Below, piece after piece: positions 10,949-21,415 of a stretch of 61,716 bases of DNA. A program made the translations under genes and the position numbers. The notes beneath the pieces were generated by a model. It had not been told where the DNA came from, did not search any database, and saw nothing but the letters and a program-made list of their open reading frames with translations. Position 1 is the first letter of the stretch; the number at the start of each line of letters is the position of its first letter. The DNA is taken from positions 1-61,716 of the forward strand of contig MU833065.1 in the NCBI GenBank assembly GCA_029204225.1, in the 5' to 3' direction. The stretch comes from Diphasiastrum complanatum (taxonomy: Eukaryota > Streptophyta > Lycopodiopsida > Lycopodiales > Lycopodiaceae).

Positions 10949-11687
10949 TTAGTAAGGACGTCTATTGACAGGACATGATCCGGGTATTAATTCAATCTTA
11001 TGTTCAACATTCCTCTTAGGAGGTAAAAGAGATGGAAGATGATCTATGAACACATCTGAAAACTCTCTCCTAATCTCTTGATCCAAATTGGCAATAGTAC
11101 TGGTTTGCACACACTGCATGCTACTCTGACTAGTATTAGTAGACATATCAAGTAGAAAGCAAACACACATGTACTCACAATGGATCCTACGCAACTGCGT
11201 AGCTGAAACAAGCGGTCCAGGAGGCACATCCCGCTCACCACAAAGGGAATGCATCACACCATCAAACTGGAACTCATATACATGAGTATCCCAGGCTATG
11301 TGTGGCTTCCGCATCGTGTGCCAACAAATGCCCAACACCACATCAAACCGCGCAAGCCGTGTTATTTCAAAATTCAACTCTTCTGTGTAACTTTGTACAG
11401 TTAGTGGAATGCCCACAACCCTCTTATCCCAAATCTGTACCCTTTCCATCAGCCATTTCCACTGTGTACTGGTACTGGGATGGTTGAGTATTCACACCTA
11501 ACTTCCGTACCAAAGTTGAATTCAACACATTATGAGAGGACCCAGTCAAATAGAACCTGAACATCTCTACCCCACAATTGTCCTCGCATAACAATAAGAG
11601 AAGTGTTAGGAAATTGATACCCTTGGAGAGCCAATTTTGACAAAAGCGCTGGTGGAGCCGTGTCCACTCTCCTGACCACCGAAACAT
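10949..11687 (-). pseudogene. Ty3 protease and protease-RT linker
   Basis: Two overlapping frames. The right part reads GSSHNVLNSTLVRKLG, the region after the retropepsin catalytic loop. The catalytic Asp itself falls at a frameshift, where the adjoining frame ends VLFDWVLS instead of DSG. The left part (10949-11449) holds FDVVLGICWHTMRKP, the C-terminal protease block, and KRNVEHKIELIPGS before RT. Non-functional protease. Confidence 0.8.
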
Positions 11688-11689
11688 TC

Positions 11690-12450
11690 ACGAGGCGTGG
11701 AACATCTGGATTGGCTTCCTGCTCGATCTCTTCCACTGTCATAGGGTCATCACCCTGGTTCATCTGATCCACCTGAAGATTATATGTGGTCAAAGTTTCG
11801 TGGACATTCCTTCCACATATGTTGTCCCAAACATCCAAAACAGAGGTTCTCCCTCTTTGCACATTCTTGGTCCTGAGGCGACAACATTGAAGGATGCTGA
11901 CCCTTTTGGGCATTGGGCTGCCCATACAACCCTTTGCCTTTTGGAGCCCCTGCACCCTTCTTCCTTTGGTCACCCCGAGCTTGCCACTGATTGGTTTGAC
12001 CTTCAAACTTTCTCTCTTTATTCCATTTGCCCTTGCGTCCCCAAGGTTGCTGACCACTTGTACTAGCTACCGCAACAGGATCCGAGCCTTTTTTTCCATC
12101 TTCATAATACAAAGCCATCTGGATGGCTCCCCGCAAATCATGAGATTGCTCCTTCCGCACGAAAGGGCGAATACTCTCTCGAAGTCCCTCCACAAAGTGA
12201 AATATTTGCATGTACATAGGAACTTCCTGAGGACTGCGTAACAAAGCATCTCGGTACTTGTCTGCATAATCCTGCACGCTCAAGTTACCCTGCTTCAAAT
12301 AAGACCATTGTTGCATGGCTCTGTTGTCTTCATCCATAGGCACCCAATTTTGCGCAAACATTTGCAGGAATGCCTCCCATGTGGTTGGAACTAGGTCATC
12401 CTTTTTCACCTTCCTCCACCACCTTTGTGCTAAGTCTTGAAAACGATATG
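11690..12450 (-). pseudogene. Ty3 Gag, 5' truncated
   Basis: Open from about 12450 to 11780. It shows the retrotransposon gag domain (TTWEAFLQMFAQNWVP, QDYADKYRDALLRSP, FVEGLRESIRPFV), a basic linker and a CCHC-like knuckle CFGCLGQHMWKEC. A frameshift near 11790 moves the C-terminus (MTVEEIEQEANPDVPRLVNV) to another frame. The N-terminus (CTGAT-to-RWWRKV side) is cut at 12450 by a junction with plus-strand integrase sequence. Confidence 0.88.
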
Positions 12451-12451
12451 T

Positions 12452-13134
12452 GGCTTTAGAGTTTGCTTACAATAGTACCAAACATTCAGCTACGGGATAC
12501 AGCCCATTTATGCTGATGTACGGTTTTCAGCCATGCTCACCCACAGCTGTAGGGTTTAAACAAGAAAAAGTTGAAGCAGCCAGAAATTTTTTAGAGGACC
12601 TAAACCAAATCATAGAACATGCTAAGCGTAGCATCAGACAGTCCCAGGATCGAGCCAGGCATTATGCAGATCCGCACAGACGGGATGTGCAGTTCTCCGT
12701 TGGTGAGAAAGTCTATTTCAGAGTCCCAGTCGACTCTAAAACCCTCAAATCAAGAGTGTGTGCTAAGTTGTCTCCAAGGTATTGTGGTCCCTTTACCATC
12801 AGTAGGGGACTAGGCGAGGTCACCTATGAACTAGAACTCCACACAACAGTAAGGTTTTTCCAGTCTTTCATGTAAGTCAGTTACGAAAAGCCTTAGCCAG
12901 ATCAAAAAATCTGGTAGGGGCCAGTGTTCTAGTTCTCCCATTGGATCCTCAACAACCTCTACATGCACAGAGGAGATTTTTTATAGTAGAGAGACGCAGA
13001 CTCGTCATACTCTATACCGAGAATATCTGGTTAAGTGGAATGATCAGCCTGTTGAGAATGCCACTTGGGAAAGAGGCAACATCCTTCGCAAGATTTTTGC
13101 AGACTTTGTCTTAGAGGACCAAGATGGTTCTTAA
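12452..13134 (+). pseudogene. Ty3 chromovirus integrase C-terminus, plus strand
   Basis: Starts abruptly at LEFAYNSTKHSATGYSPF, the block after the integrase catalytic Glu, and continues with YFRVPVDSKTLK, CAKLSPRYCGPFTI, PVFHVSQLRKAL and a chromodomain (REYLVKWNDQPVENATWE), ending in a TAA at 13132. Two frameshifts (near 12870 and 13010). Orientation is opposite to the neighbouring gag, so position 12450 is a rearrangement or insertion junction rather than one element. Confidence 0.88.
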
Positions 13135-13145
13135 GGGGGAGGGAG
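13134..13145 (+). promoter_or_regulatory. polypurine tract
   Basis: AGGGGGAGGGAG directly between the integrase stop and the LTR start TGTTACGAG. Standard plus-strand priming site. Confidence 0.8.
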
Positions 13146-13477
13146 TGTTACGAGCTCGTAACCAGTACCGAACCCTAGAGAACACAGATAGGTCAGATAC
13201 CACAGTCAGGGTCGTGTCCAACGTACACGACCAACAGGGCAAGACAGTGTGAGTAGTGTGCCCCAGCACGGTCCATAGCCATGGCGGGCCTAACACAGTC
13301 TAGGGACCCTGTCAGCAGGATAGGGCCCCCAGTTGGGTGTCGACGTGCAGTCGGCCACGTCAGTGACACGTTGCTGACACTTAGCAGTTGCATGCTATCA
13401 GTCCTCACACTGGGCTAGGAGGGGCTTACTCTATATCAGGGGGTAGGCAAGGTTGGGTGGATTAGTTAGTGTTTGCC
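13146..13477 (+). repeat. 3' LTR type A, 3' end replaced
   Basis: Begins TGTTACGAGCTCGTAACC after the polypurine tract. It matches, inverted, the LTR at 16156-16511 almost to its end. The final ~26 bp are missing: after ...GTTTGCC the sequence changes to the exact 5' terminus of LTR type B. The break falls at the start of the ~31-bp terminus common to LTRs A and B. Confidence 0.8.
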
Positions 13478-13914
13478 TGTCACATGTACTCTGAATCCCT
13501 TTGCCCAATGTATGGTAAATTTTAATTATTAAATTGTAAATGGCTAAGTCACCGGCCTGTGGAGACAAATTGTAAATTGCAATGTAGATATTTGTTATAG
13601 TGACTAAATACGAGATGGCCAAGGGGGTACTGGGTCTCATGAGAGTCTGTTGGACTGACCTCCTAGAAAGTAGGAAGGGCTGACTGATCAACGTGACATG
13701 TGTCACATGCTCACTGGGACACTTGGTCTAGTGCATGAGTGACACTTGTCAGACGGTCAATGGACGGGTCAACAGGACATGTGTCATATGCTCATTGGGA
13801 CACTTGGTCCAATGCATGAGTGACACATGTCAGACTGTCCACCTACTAGCTTGCCTATGTGTCAGGGTACTGCCAAGTGGCAAGTGTCGGCTGCGCATGG
13901 AGTTTGCCATGTGT
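13478..13914 (+). repeat. LTR type B, 3' truncated
   Basis: Starts TGTCACATGTACTCTG and follows the inverted copy at 7800-8236 closely up to GCCATGTGTT, where it stops and minus-strand gag/protease sequence begins. Holds the 81-bp tandem duplication (copies starting near 13695 and 13776). With 7549-8236 it forms an inverted repeat of about 435 bp separated by 5.2 kb. Confidence 0.8.
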
Positions 13915-14361
13915 TTCATCTTGGTACCCCTGAATACCGAGATTCAAACTACTAACCATAGTTTCCCATATTTTTCTATCTTCACCCTTAGCTAGTGAAA
14001 CTATGTACCTATGCTGACTAGGTACTTCTGGTAATTTAAGCTTTTTAACAAGGGTGTAGTTGATGAAATTATGGATTGCCCCATCATCAACCATAACTCT
14101 TACTGACTGGTTACCAACTTTCCCATGCATACGTACTAGGTCATGTGGCCCAAAGCTGAAGGGTCTCGCTAGCATTGCAGAGGTCAGCTGGTAACAGTGT
14201 TCATGATCTTCATGATACACTATGATCTCGGAAGCTGCCGAGTCACTGGGGAAACATACAGTCTGAACAAGATGAACTTGTTTTTTATCTTTCTTATCTT
14301 TTTTTAGTGAAAGGCTCCTTGGGACACTGTCTGACTGTGTGTCCCTTGCCCATACACACAA
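13915..14361 (-). pseudogene. Ty3 protease, 3' truncated
   Basis: Minus frame has a lysine-rich linker, HDLVRMHGKV, then VRVMVDDGAIHNFINYTLVK. This is the retropepsin active-site region, with DDG in place of DSG/DTG. Overlaps the gag frame by ~57 bases after a frameshift. Cut at 13914 by LTR-B sequence. Confidence 0.8.
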
Positions 14362-15365
14362 TCATCTGGTTTTAAGGGCTGTACGAGTGAAGGGCATTTC
14401 TGAGGAGTTTCACTTTTAAATTTATCTTCTTTCTTTCTTTTTAAAAATTTCTTTTGAGATTGAAAGTCTTTCTGAGGAGGCTGCTCAGCTAGGGGCTGTT
14501 GTCTCGCCCTCTTCCTACCCACTGAATCATCATAGATTTGAGCATATCTGAGAGCTTGCTCAAGGGTAGTAGGCGAGTTTCTCTGGACCTCTACTTTATA
14601 TTCATCTTTGAGGCCACGAACAAATCCCCTGATTTTCTGATAATCATCCATATTTTTAATCTTTAAAATTGCTTCTCGATACTGCGAGATATATTGGATG
14701 AGGGACTTGTCCATTACTGTTCTTTCCCAGGCTTCCCAAGCTCTATCAAGTTCATTTTCTGGTAGAAATTCTCTTAGGAAAGCTTCTTCAAAAGCTTTGC
14801 ATGACCGGGGAGTCTGCCCAGTCTCCTGGAGATTTAACCACCACTTATAGGCCATAGGCCCTAAGGAAAGACTGGCCTCAATAGCTTGCAAATGGTCAAG
14901 GGTCTGTTTAAGAGCATGAATGTTCTTCCATTTGTTGAGGAAGGTTTGTAGAATGTCTGCAGTTCTATTCTTCTCTTCCCCATTAAAAGTAGGAGGCTTT
15001 AAATCTTCAAAGACACTGGGGTGAGACCGTAAGGTCTCACCCGAAACTGATGGAAGTGGAGAAGGGGACAACTGAGAAGTGGAGGGAAGGCTTCCTTTCG
15101 CGGAACTCAAAATCAAGCTTTTGATTTCAGCGAACAAGCCGTCCACACTGGACTTGAAATTGGCTAATGCCAACTTCAGTTCATCCACTTTTGTTACCAA
15201 GTGGAGAAACTGCTCCTTGGTAACCAGTTCGTCGAGTTCTTCGGCGAACTGTTCCCGTTCTTCCATTTCCATTGGTTCATTCCCTTTACTGTAAGCCAAG
15301 GCTTCTGTTTCAAGTTCGTCGAAGCCTGTCTCCAGGGGTTGATCAGGTCCCTAAGGAGTGGTCAT
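14304..15365 (-). pseudogene. Ty3 Gag with early stop
   Basis: The likely original ATG is at 15365 (MTTP then a TAG at codon 5); the frame is then open to 14304. The N-terminal part has a predicted coiled coil (VTKVDELKLALANFKSSVDG). The gag core follows: PPTFNGEE, WKNIHALKQTL, YKWWLNLQETG, FLREFLPENELDRAWEAWER, then IRGFVRGLKDEYK. A basic C-terminus and a degenerate zinc knuckle (CVYGQGTH) come last. The early stop and the frameshift into protease make it a pseudogene. Confidence 0.88.
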
Positions 15366-16140
15366 TTTCGGAACTGAAAGAGAGGAACCTTAACTTCTGA
15401 TGAAAAAAGTCAAAAAGACTAATTTACAACTGTACAAGGGACGAAAAAAAAACTTAGCTCTTTCTGAGAACTGTAGTTCCACAGAGAGAATCAAGAAAAG
15501 CCCTTTCAGCACTTCTTCAACTGCTTTCAGACCTGTGATTCTGAGAAATCCGAATAGGAGGCACAAGATCTGAAATTTTTTTGCTATCCCCCCCCGCTGA
15601 TCTGACAGCTACTGGGTTGCTTCTGAAAAACCCGATTTGAAGCCCGAATCCACTTGCAAATTCTGAGATCTTTATGGCAGCCTGCTCGCTGATCTGTAGC
15701 AAGAGAGTTTGATGCTCAAACACCCAAAAAATCTCAGAAAAGAAGGGCAAAACATCACCTTCCTTCTTCTTTGTCCAACGCTGGCCCTGTTGGGAAAATT
15801 CAGGTTAAACTCCGCTCAGATCTACTGAAATTCCTCTTTGAAATCAGAGATAGATCCCTGTATGTACAGCGATGGATCTATTTGCTATATCCTACTCTAA
15901 TTCCGCTAGGAAATCTGTAGAGAACCCTCTGAAATTTGTGAAGACCAGTTGCTTTTCCAGCGAGCTAGCTACACATGGAATCTGTCTCCTTACTACTGTG
16001 ATTTCTCGGTGAAAATCAGAAGTTTGAAGGCTGAACCTACAGCAATTCTCCTCCTCTAATATTTTCTGAGAAACTGAGAGATCTTTCCTATCCTCTGATA
16101 ACTTTCTCTACTGCTACTACTTAGCTCCGAAAGATGGAGA
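15366..16140 (-). other. Ty3 5' leader
   Basis: About 775 bases between gag and PBS, rich in short TCTGAGAAA-like and 'gaaatctg' motifs on either strand, with no conserved reading frame. Interpreted as the untranslated leader. Confidence 0.55.
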
Positions 16141-16155
16141 TGGCTCTAATACCAA
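16141..16155 (-). promoter_or_regulatory. primer-binding site, initiator tRNA-Met type
   Basis: Minus strand TTGGTATTAGAGCCA directly follows the LTR end ...CTATTACA. It differs from the canonical TGGTATCAGAGC by one C-to-T change, as expected from methylcytosine decay. It fixes the 3' edge of LTR type A. Confidence 0.85.
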
Positions 16156-16511
16156 TGTAATAGATTCTAACACCACAGTAGGGCAAGCACTAACTGATCC
16201 ACTCAACCTTGCCTACCCCCTGATATAGAGTAAGCCCCTCCAAGCCCAGTGTGAGGACTGATAGCATGCAACTGCCAAGTGTCAGCCACGTGTCACTGAC
16301 GTGGCCGACTGCATGTCGACACCCAACTGGGGGCCCTATCCTGCTGACAGGGCCCCTAGACTATGTTAGGCGCCATGGCTATGGACCATGCTGGGACACA
16401 CTACTCACACTGTCTTGCCTTGTTGGTCGTGTACGCTAGACACGACCCTGACTGTGGTATCTGACCTATCTATGTTCTCTAGGGTTCGGCACTGGTTACG
16501 AGCTCGTAACA
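16156..16511 (-). repeat. 5' LTR type A (356 bp)
   Basis: Complete LTR: on the minus strand TGTTACGAGCTCGTAACC ... TCTATTACA, followed by a PBS. TG...CA ends are present. Inverted relative to the copy at 13146-13477. On its outer side it abuts gypsy RT sequence right after the codons YQYPM, so this element inserted into another Ty3 RT gene. Confidence 0.88.
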
Positions 16512-16835
16512 CATAGGATATTGATACTTAGCAGTTATATTGTTTAAGCCTCGATAATCGACACACACCCTCCAAGACCCATCCTTCTTCTTAACAAGAA
16601 TAATCGGAGAGAAAAACGGGTAGAAGCTAGGCCTTACCTGCCCCTTGGTGAGATAATCCTCAATCATGCTTCTCACTTCTTCTTCCTCTTTCAGACTCCT
16701 TTTATAAGGTGGCCTATCTACAGGAAATAATCCAGGAATCAACTCAATCTTATGTTCCACGTTACGTTCAGGGGTGAAACAAATGGAAGTTCATCAAGGG
16801 CTTCTAAAATGTTTTTAACCTTCACCGTAGATCTA
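16512..16835 (-). pseudogene. Ty3 RT N-terminal fragment
   Basis: Minus frame: ILEALDELPF, EHKIELIPGLFPVDRPPYKR, FSPIILVKKKDGSWRVCVDY, RGLNNITAKYQYPM. It closely matches the start of the RT at 10850-10990. Interrupted at 16511 by LTR A; the rest of this RT is not found on the other side of the insertion, so further deletion occurred. It passes into the tandem repeat near 16820. Confidence 0.85.
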
Positions 16836-17412
16836 CAACTGCTACGTATGGTATTCGCCATCCAACGGTGGGCTACTTGTTGTGTAGCCACCCTTGCTGC
16901 TCCCGTGGCTCTACGTATGGTATTCGTCATCTAACGACCACTTGCCGCTCCAACAGGGGATGTAACCCAGCTATGTATCACGGATACCTAGAAAATAATG
17001 ATCTCCAAGGTGCTATAGTACGTAGCCCACCTCTGGATGGCAAATACCCAGTACATACCAAGGCTTTTACAGTCCTTCACCGTAGATCTACAAATGCTAC
17101 ATATGGTATTCGTCATCTAGCAGTGGGTTACTTGTTGTAGCCACCCTTGCCGCTCCAGCATAGCATGTAACCCACCTATGTATGACGGATACCTAGTATA
17201 TAATGATCTCCAAGGTGCTACAATAGGTAGCCCACCTCTGGATGGCGAATACCCAGCACATACCAAGGCTTTTACAGTGCTTCACCGTAGATCTACGAAT
17301 GCTACATATTGTATTCATCATCTAACGATGGGTTACTTGTTGTAGCCACCCTTGCCGCTCTAGTGAGAGCATGTAACCCACCTATGTATGATGGATACCT
17401 AGTACAGCACGA
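16820..17412 (+). repeat. ~205-bp tandem repeat, about 2.9 units
   Basis: The marker CACCGTAGATCTAC recurs at 16823, 17078 and 17283 (spacing 255 and 205). The first unit has an extra ~50 bp internal duplication of GTATTCGNCATC. Each unit holds the same order: GTGGGYTACTTGTTGTAGCC, CATGTAACCCACCTATGTAT, GATCTCCAAGGTGCTA, ACCAAGGCTTTTACAG. Within a unit, (A)GTGGGTTAC and GTAACCCAC form short inverted copies. No coding frame is kept. Could be a young satellite seed or an LTR sub-repeat. Confidence 0.85.
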
Positions 17413-18842
17413 ATAACATAGCTGATTGAGAACTTCATTTATATTCATTTGTTGTTAAATACACAACTATATACGCATATACAATATATGTGTTGTTTAT
17501 ACAGAGATGATACGTATTTTTGATATACTCATAGGCTCGCCACATGCATTTTATTGCATCCAGGGTGCACCCCCCAAGTTGGGCCTCCAGTTTGGGAAGT
17601 ACAATCTTATCAAACACATGCATTTTTTAAAGTGTGCACATCCCGAATGTTCTAAGTTAGTTCTTGGATGTTGTGCACATCCCGAAACCACTTTTTTTTG
17701 ACATTTGGGATGTAAGCTGAGTTCCTGGATGTGCACATTCAAATCTGCATGACATCCCAGAAGTTTGAGATGAAAAATGATGCATGTGGTCAAGCCTTCA
17801 AGATGCTCAAACTTGGAAAAAAATTCCTCCAAGGGATGCATAGTGTATCATTGCGCAGCTTCGTATTCGAAAACCTAACGTGAGAGCCAAGCCCCAAGTA
17901 TCTTGACATAGTACCAAAGTGGATTTGAGCCTCCATCAGCATGGCAAAAAAAATTTCCTCCGCAACTTGTACTTGTAGTTTTTGCAAACTTATAGTTGTT
18001 GTGTATAAAATCAATAATCTAATAAAACAATTCAACGAGGTGATCAAAGAAAACCACAAGGGGCCCTGCATTTTGGCAAAATCTTATGGGAAAGTTTTGA
18101 GGGGCTAATTTAATGAAAATTGTAGCGCCCTCATACTTTAAGGAAATGTGTTCTTGAGTGCTTTGAACACTAGATGCAAACCTAAAAAAACCGGGCCCAA
18201 AAAGATTATGAGTTAAAATCCCAATCTATATAAACTTTCAAATTAAGTCTTACTTGTATTGAGTCATTGTAAAAGATGCCAATCATTTGTTGACTCTTGC
18301 AATTTTGCATATCATTTTAGAATAATGATTATTCATCAGAGATATACATCACCATTGCACAAATTCTTTAAGGAAAGATTGAAAAGATGGCAATAAGTCT
18401 TTCAATTTTCACTAGATAGCATTATGTAATGTAATATTGACTAATTGTCCAAGATGCCAACAATCAGTTGTTGATTTTTGCAATATTGAAGTAATGTAAT
18501 AATGGTCAATGTACAAGATTAATATGTCATTGACTCTTGCATTTTTTTAAAATAGGACACTACATTATACGATGTATTGTTAACACTTGCATCACTGTAT
18601 AAATAGCGTGCATTTCTTGTTTTTAACCCCACAAAACATTTTTTGTAATCAGAACACATGATTGTAAAAGTCTACTAGTATTGAGAATGTCAAAATAGTC
18701 TATATTCAATACCTATATTCCAAAAAAGAAATTAGAGTATCATTAGTTTATTTATGGATTATAACATATCTTAATATCTCACTTTGAAAATGTAGAATTG
18801 TAGCTCACTACAACCTCTAACATAAACCACAAATTGTGCAAT
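17413..18842. other. AT-rich sequence without recognised gene
   Basis: Two minus-strand ORFs of 93-96 codons (17551-17841, 17790-18071) have no family features that I recognise. The phrase tgcacatcccgaa occurs twice near 17635-17685. A degenerate phrase 'gatgccaayca.ttgttgactcttgcaat' occurs near 18275, 18450 and 18510. Nothing else supportable. Confidence 0.4.
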
Positions 18843-18986
18843 AATTTAAGTCCAAAGAACAAAAAAGAGTTAGAAATTATAGTAGTATTTCAGTAACAAG
18901 TGCAAAAGAGTGACAATTTAAGTCCAAAGAACAAAAAAGAGTTAGAAATTATAGTAGTATTTCAGTAACAAGTGCAAAAGAGTGAC
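18843..18986 (+). repeat. perfect 72-bp tandem duplication
   Basis: Bases 18843-18914 and 18915-18986 are identical, each beginning aatttaagtccaaagaac and ending aaaagagtgac plus the following a. Perfect identity suggests a recent slippage event just upstream of the copia remnant. Confidence 0.9.
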
Positions 18987-19074
18987 AAAGAAACTCCACC
19001 TATAGTTTCTTAATTCCTTTCAACATGCTAGCATTAGGTGACAATAGCACATAGGCTGTTAAAGGTGAAGGCAC

Positions 19075-20385
19075 TGTAAGATTAAGCTTTGCTAATGATC
19101 AGTCTAAGCTACTCTCTAAAGTCCTTCATGTACCAAATTTATCTACAAATTTGCTCTCTGTAAGCAGAATCACAGATCTAGGATATAGAGTAGAATTCGA
19201 ATGTGATCAGTGTAAAGTAGTTGATAGGACAGGCAAGATCCTAGCACTCGAAAAGAAGCATGGATACTTGTACAAATTGAGTCATTGTTTTTCTGCCTCT
19301 AGTCAAGCTCTCAGTACTTCTATTCATTCAAATAAAGATTTGCTTTGGCATTATAGACTTGGTCATTTAAATCATGCTGCTGTACAACGAATGTCTAGAC
19401 AATCTATTGTTCTTGATCTCGACTATCCTCGCGAAAAACTCGAGTTACCTGTCTGTCAAGGTTGTCTAGTTGGTAAACAGACTAGAAAACCATTCAAGTC
19501 AAGCCATCAGCATGTTGCTAGAGAATTGCTAGATGTTGTACATTCAGATATTTGTGGCCCGATGAAAAATCCTTTGCTGAAGGATGCCAAGTATTTTATA
19601 AACTTTATTGATGAATTTTCCAGAAGGACTATGGTGTATTTCATAAAGAAGAAATCAAAAGCCTTCAACTACTTTAAAATCTTCAAGGAGCGTGTAGAGA
19701 AGGAGATTGGAAGGACAATCAAGGCCCTCAAGTCAGACAACGGTGGAGAATATATCTCTATCGAGTTTAAGGAGTACTGCCAAAGCCAAGACATTGAGTA
19801 GCAATTCATCACTCCTTACAGTCCTCAGTCTAATGGCTTAACCGAGAGGAAGAACCGTACTCTGGTTGAATATGCCAAATGTATGTTATCGTATGCATCG
19901 TTGCCCAAGAGAGTATGGGCTGAAGTTGTCTCCACTGCAGCTTACGTCTAGAACAGATGTTCGACCAAGGCCCTCTTAGGCAAGACACCCCACGAGGTGT
20001 GGACAGGCTCTAAGCCTTCTTTGAAGAACCTAAGAGTGTTTGGGTGCATTGCCTACGCATAGATCCCAAAGGACACAAGGAAGAAATTGGACTTCCAAGG
20101 TCTCAAGACTATCCTGATTGTATATACTTTGTCAGAAAGTACTTATAAGCTGTATGATCCTGATATTCGGCCAATCTTGTATAGCCGGGATACAGTCTCT
20201 ATTGAGGATCAGTTCGTCGACCTCAAAGGCAAGGACATTGCTCAAGAAGAACTTCCATCACCTGCCATTGACACGACAGTCCGAGTCTCTGGCTCAGGCA
20301 TGTCTATCGTCGACTCACTTCGAGACAACGAATCAAACGAAGATGTTACTGCTACCCAGCAACAAATCCTAGGAGCAGTTTATTA
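19075..20385 (+). pseudogene. copia pre-integrase and integrase
   Basis: Open from 19151: LLSVSRITDLGYRV, LWHYRLGHLNHAAVQRM, CQGCLVGKQTRKPF (zinc-binding H and CxxC), VVHSDICGPM and FIDEFSRRTMVYFIK (first catalytic Asp), ALKSDNGGEY (second Asp), then a TAG at 19799 just before PYSPQSNGLTERKNRT (Glu). Further stops at about 19951 and 20060 precede LDFQGLKT and KLYDPDIRP. The DDE residues can be traced but three in-frame stops break the gene. Confidence 0.9.
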
Positions 20386-20399
20386 GTCGAAAAAAACAG

Positions 20400-20810
20400 A
20401 TGCTGTTTTCAGAGTTCGACATGACTGATCTGGGCAAAGCTCACTTCTGTCTGGACATTCAAATCCACGGAGACAGAGCAAATCGACTGATTTACATCAC
20501 TCAACAAAGGTATCTTCATAATGTTCTTAACAAATACAATTTGGTGAATTGTAAATTAGCTCACTCACCAATGGATCCAGGCCTACATCTGTCAAAGGAC
20601 CAATGTCCCCAGACCAAGCAGGAAGTGGAGCAAATGAGACAATACCCTTATCGATCAATACTAGGATCTCTCATGTACGCAATGGTCTATACAAGACCAG
20701 ATATCTCTTTTGTTGTAAGCTCACTCAGCCAATACATGGCTAATCTTGGCATTACCCATTGGAAGGCTCTCATACGAATCATGAGACATATTCGAGCTAA
20801 CATGGACTAG
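20400..20810 (+). pseudogene. copia RT C-terminal part
   Basis: Begins after a large deletion: LFSEFDMTDLGKAHFCLDIQ, RYLHNVLNKYNLVNCK, SPMDPGLHL, YRSILGSLMYAMVYTRPDIS, LSQYMANLGITHWKALIRIM. These are the palm/thumb blocks after YVDD, which itself is missing. Ends with TAG after RANMD. Confidence 0.88.
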
Positions 20811-21217
20811 TGCATCACCTATGGAGATGTCAGCAACGACAATCTCCATAGCTCAGTGGTTATTCTGATGCAAGCTGGGGAGGAGATGTAGACAATCATA
20901 AATCCACATCTAGATTTACATTCTTCTTCAACGATGGTTTTATCTCATGGAACAATCATTAACAGAATTCTGTGTGATAATCAAAGTGCCATTGCCGGCC
21001 AACCCTAGATTTCACTCTAGGAGTAAGCACATTGAAATCAAATATCACTACATCATGAGCAAGGTTCTCGACAAGGAAGTAAGCTTAACGTACTGCAGAA
21101 TGCATGACATGATTGCAAACATATTCACGAAAGCACTCAGTGTTTATGCACACAACAAATTTTGTGCATTGTTTAGTCTAAAGATCAAGGCGTTCACAGA
21201 TCCAGATTAAGGGAGGG
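20811..21217 (+). pseudogene. copia RNase H, degenerate, and polypurine tract
   Basis: Multiple frames: ITYGDVSNDN..., DNQSAIA, then HSRSKHIEIKYHYI, MHDMIANIFTKAL, CALFSLKIKAFTDPD and a stop TAA. The stop overlaps the polypurine tract AAGGGAGGG at 21209-21217, the usual copia gene end. Frameshifts occur near 20990. Confidence 0.85.
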
Positions 21218-21415
21218 TGTTGGATTTGTCTCCTCTACTCTCCCAAATCCCATTTTTAATCTGCCTCCATTCATGTTGCATATTTACTTGAGTTGTCGCG
21301 TAGTCTGCATATTTACATGCAAATTCTCACAGGCGATGAAAAGATAAAAAGCAAAGGCTGACAACACACCCTTTTCACGCTCACTCCATCGGATCATAAA
21401 GTCTTAACCACTTAA
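21218..21415 (+). repeat. copia 3' LTR fragment
   Basis: Starts TGTTGGATTTGTCTCC right after the polypurine tract. No clear CA end was found before the opposite-strand LTR that begins near 21416, so it is probably truncated by that element. Confidence 0.6.

Larger units (their letters stand above)
7549..12450 (-). mobile_element. Ty3/gypsy chromovirus, 5' truncated, with 3' LTR
   Basis: Minus-strand order from 12450 to 7549: gag, protease, RT, RNase H, integrase, chromodomain, polypurine tract, LTR. Integrase after RT and a C-terminal chromodomain identify a Ty3 chromovirus. It is cut inside gag at about 12450, where the sequence switches to a plus-strand integrase fragment. The 3' LTR (7549-8236) sits against older gypsy RT debris. 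Gag, protease and RT are damaged, but the integrase ORF is open. Confidence 0.9.
19000..21217 (+). mobile_element. Ty1/copia element, internally deleted, plus strand
   Basis: Plus-strand remnant from the protease C-terminus through integrase, a small part of RT and RNase H to the polypurine tract AAGGGAGGG and 3' LTR start TGTTGGATTTG at 21218. Gag, the protease active site and most of RT are absent. Stops occur in integrase and RNase H. Confidence 0.88.
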
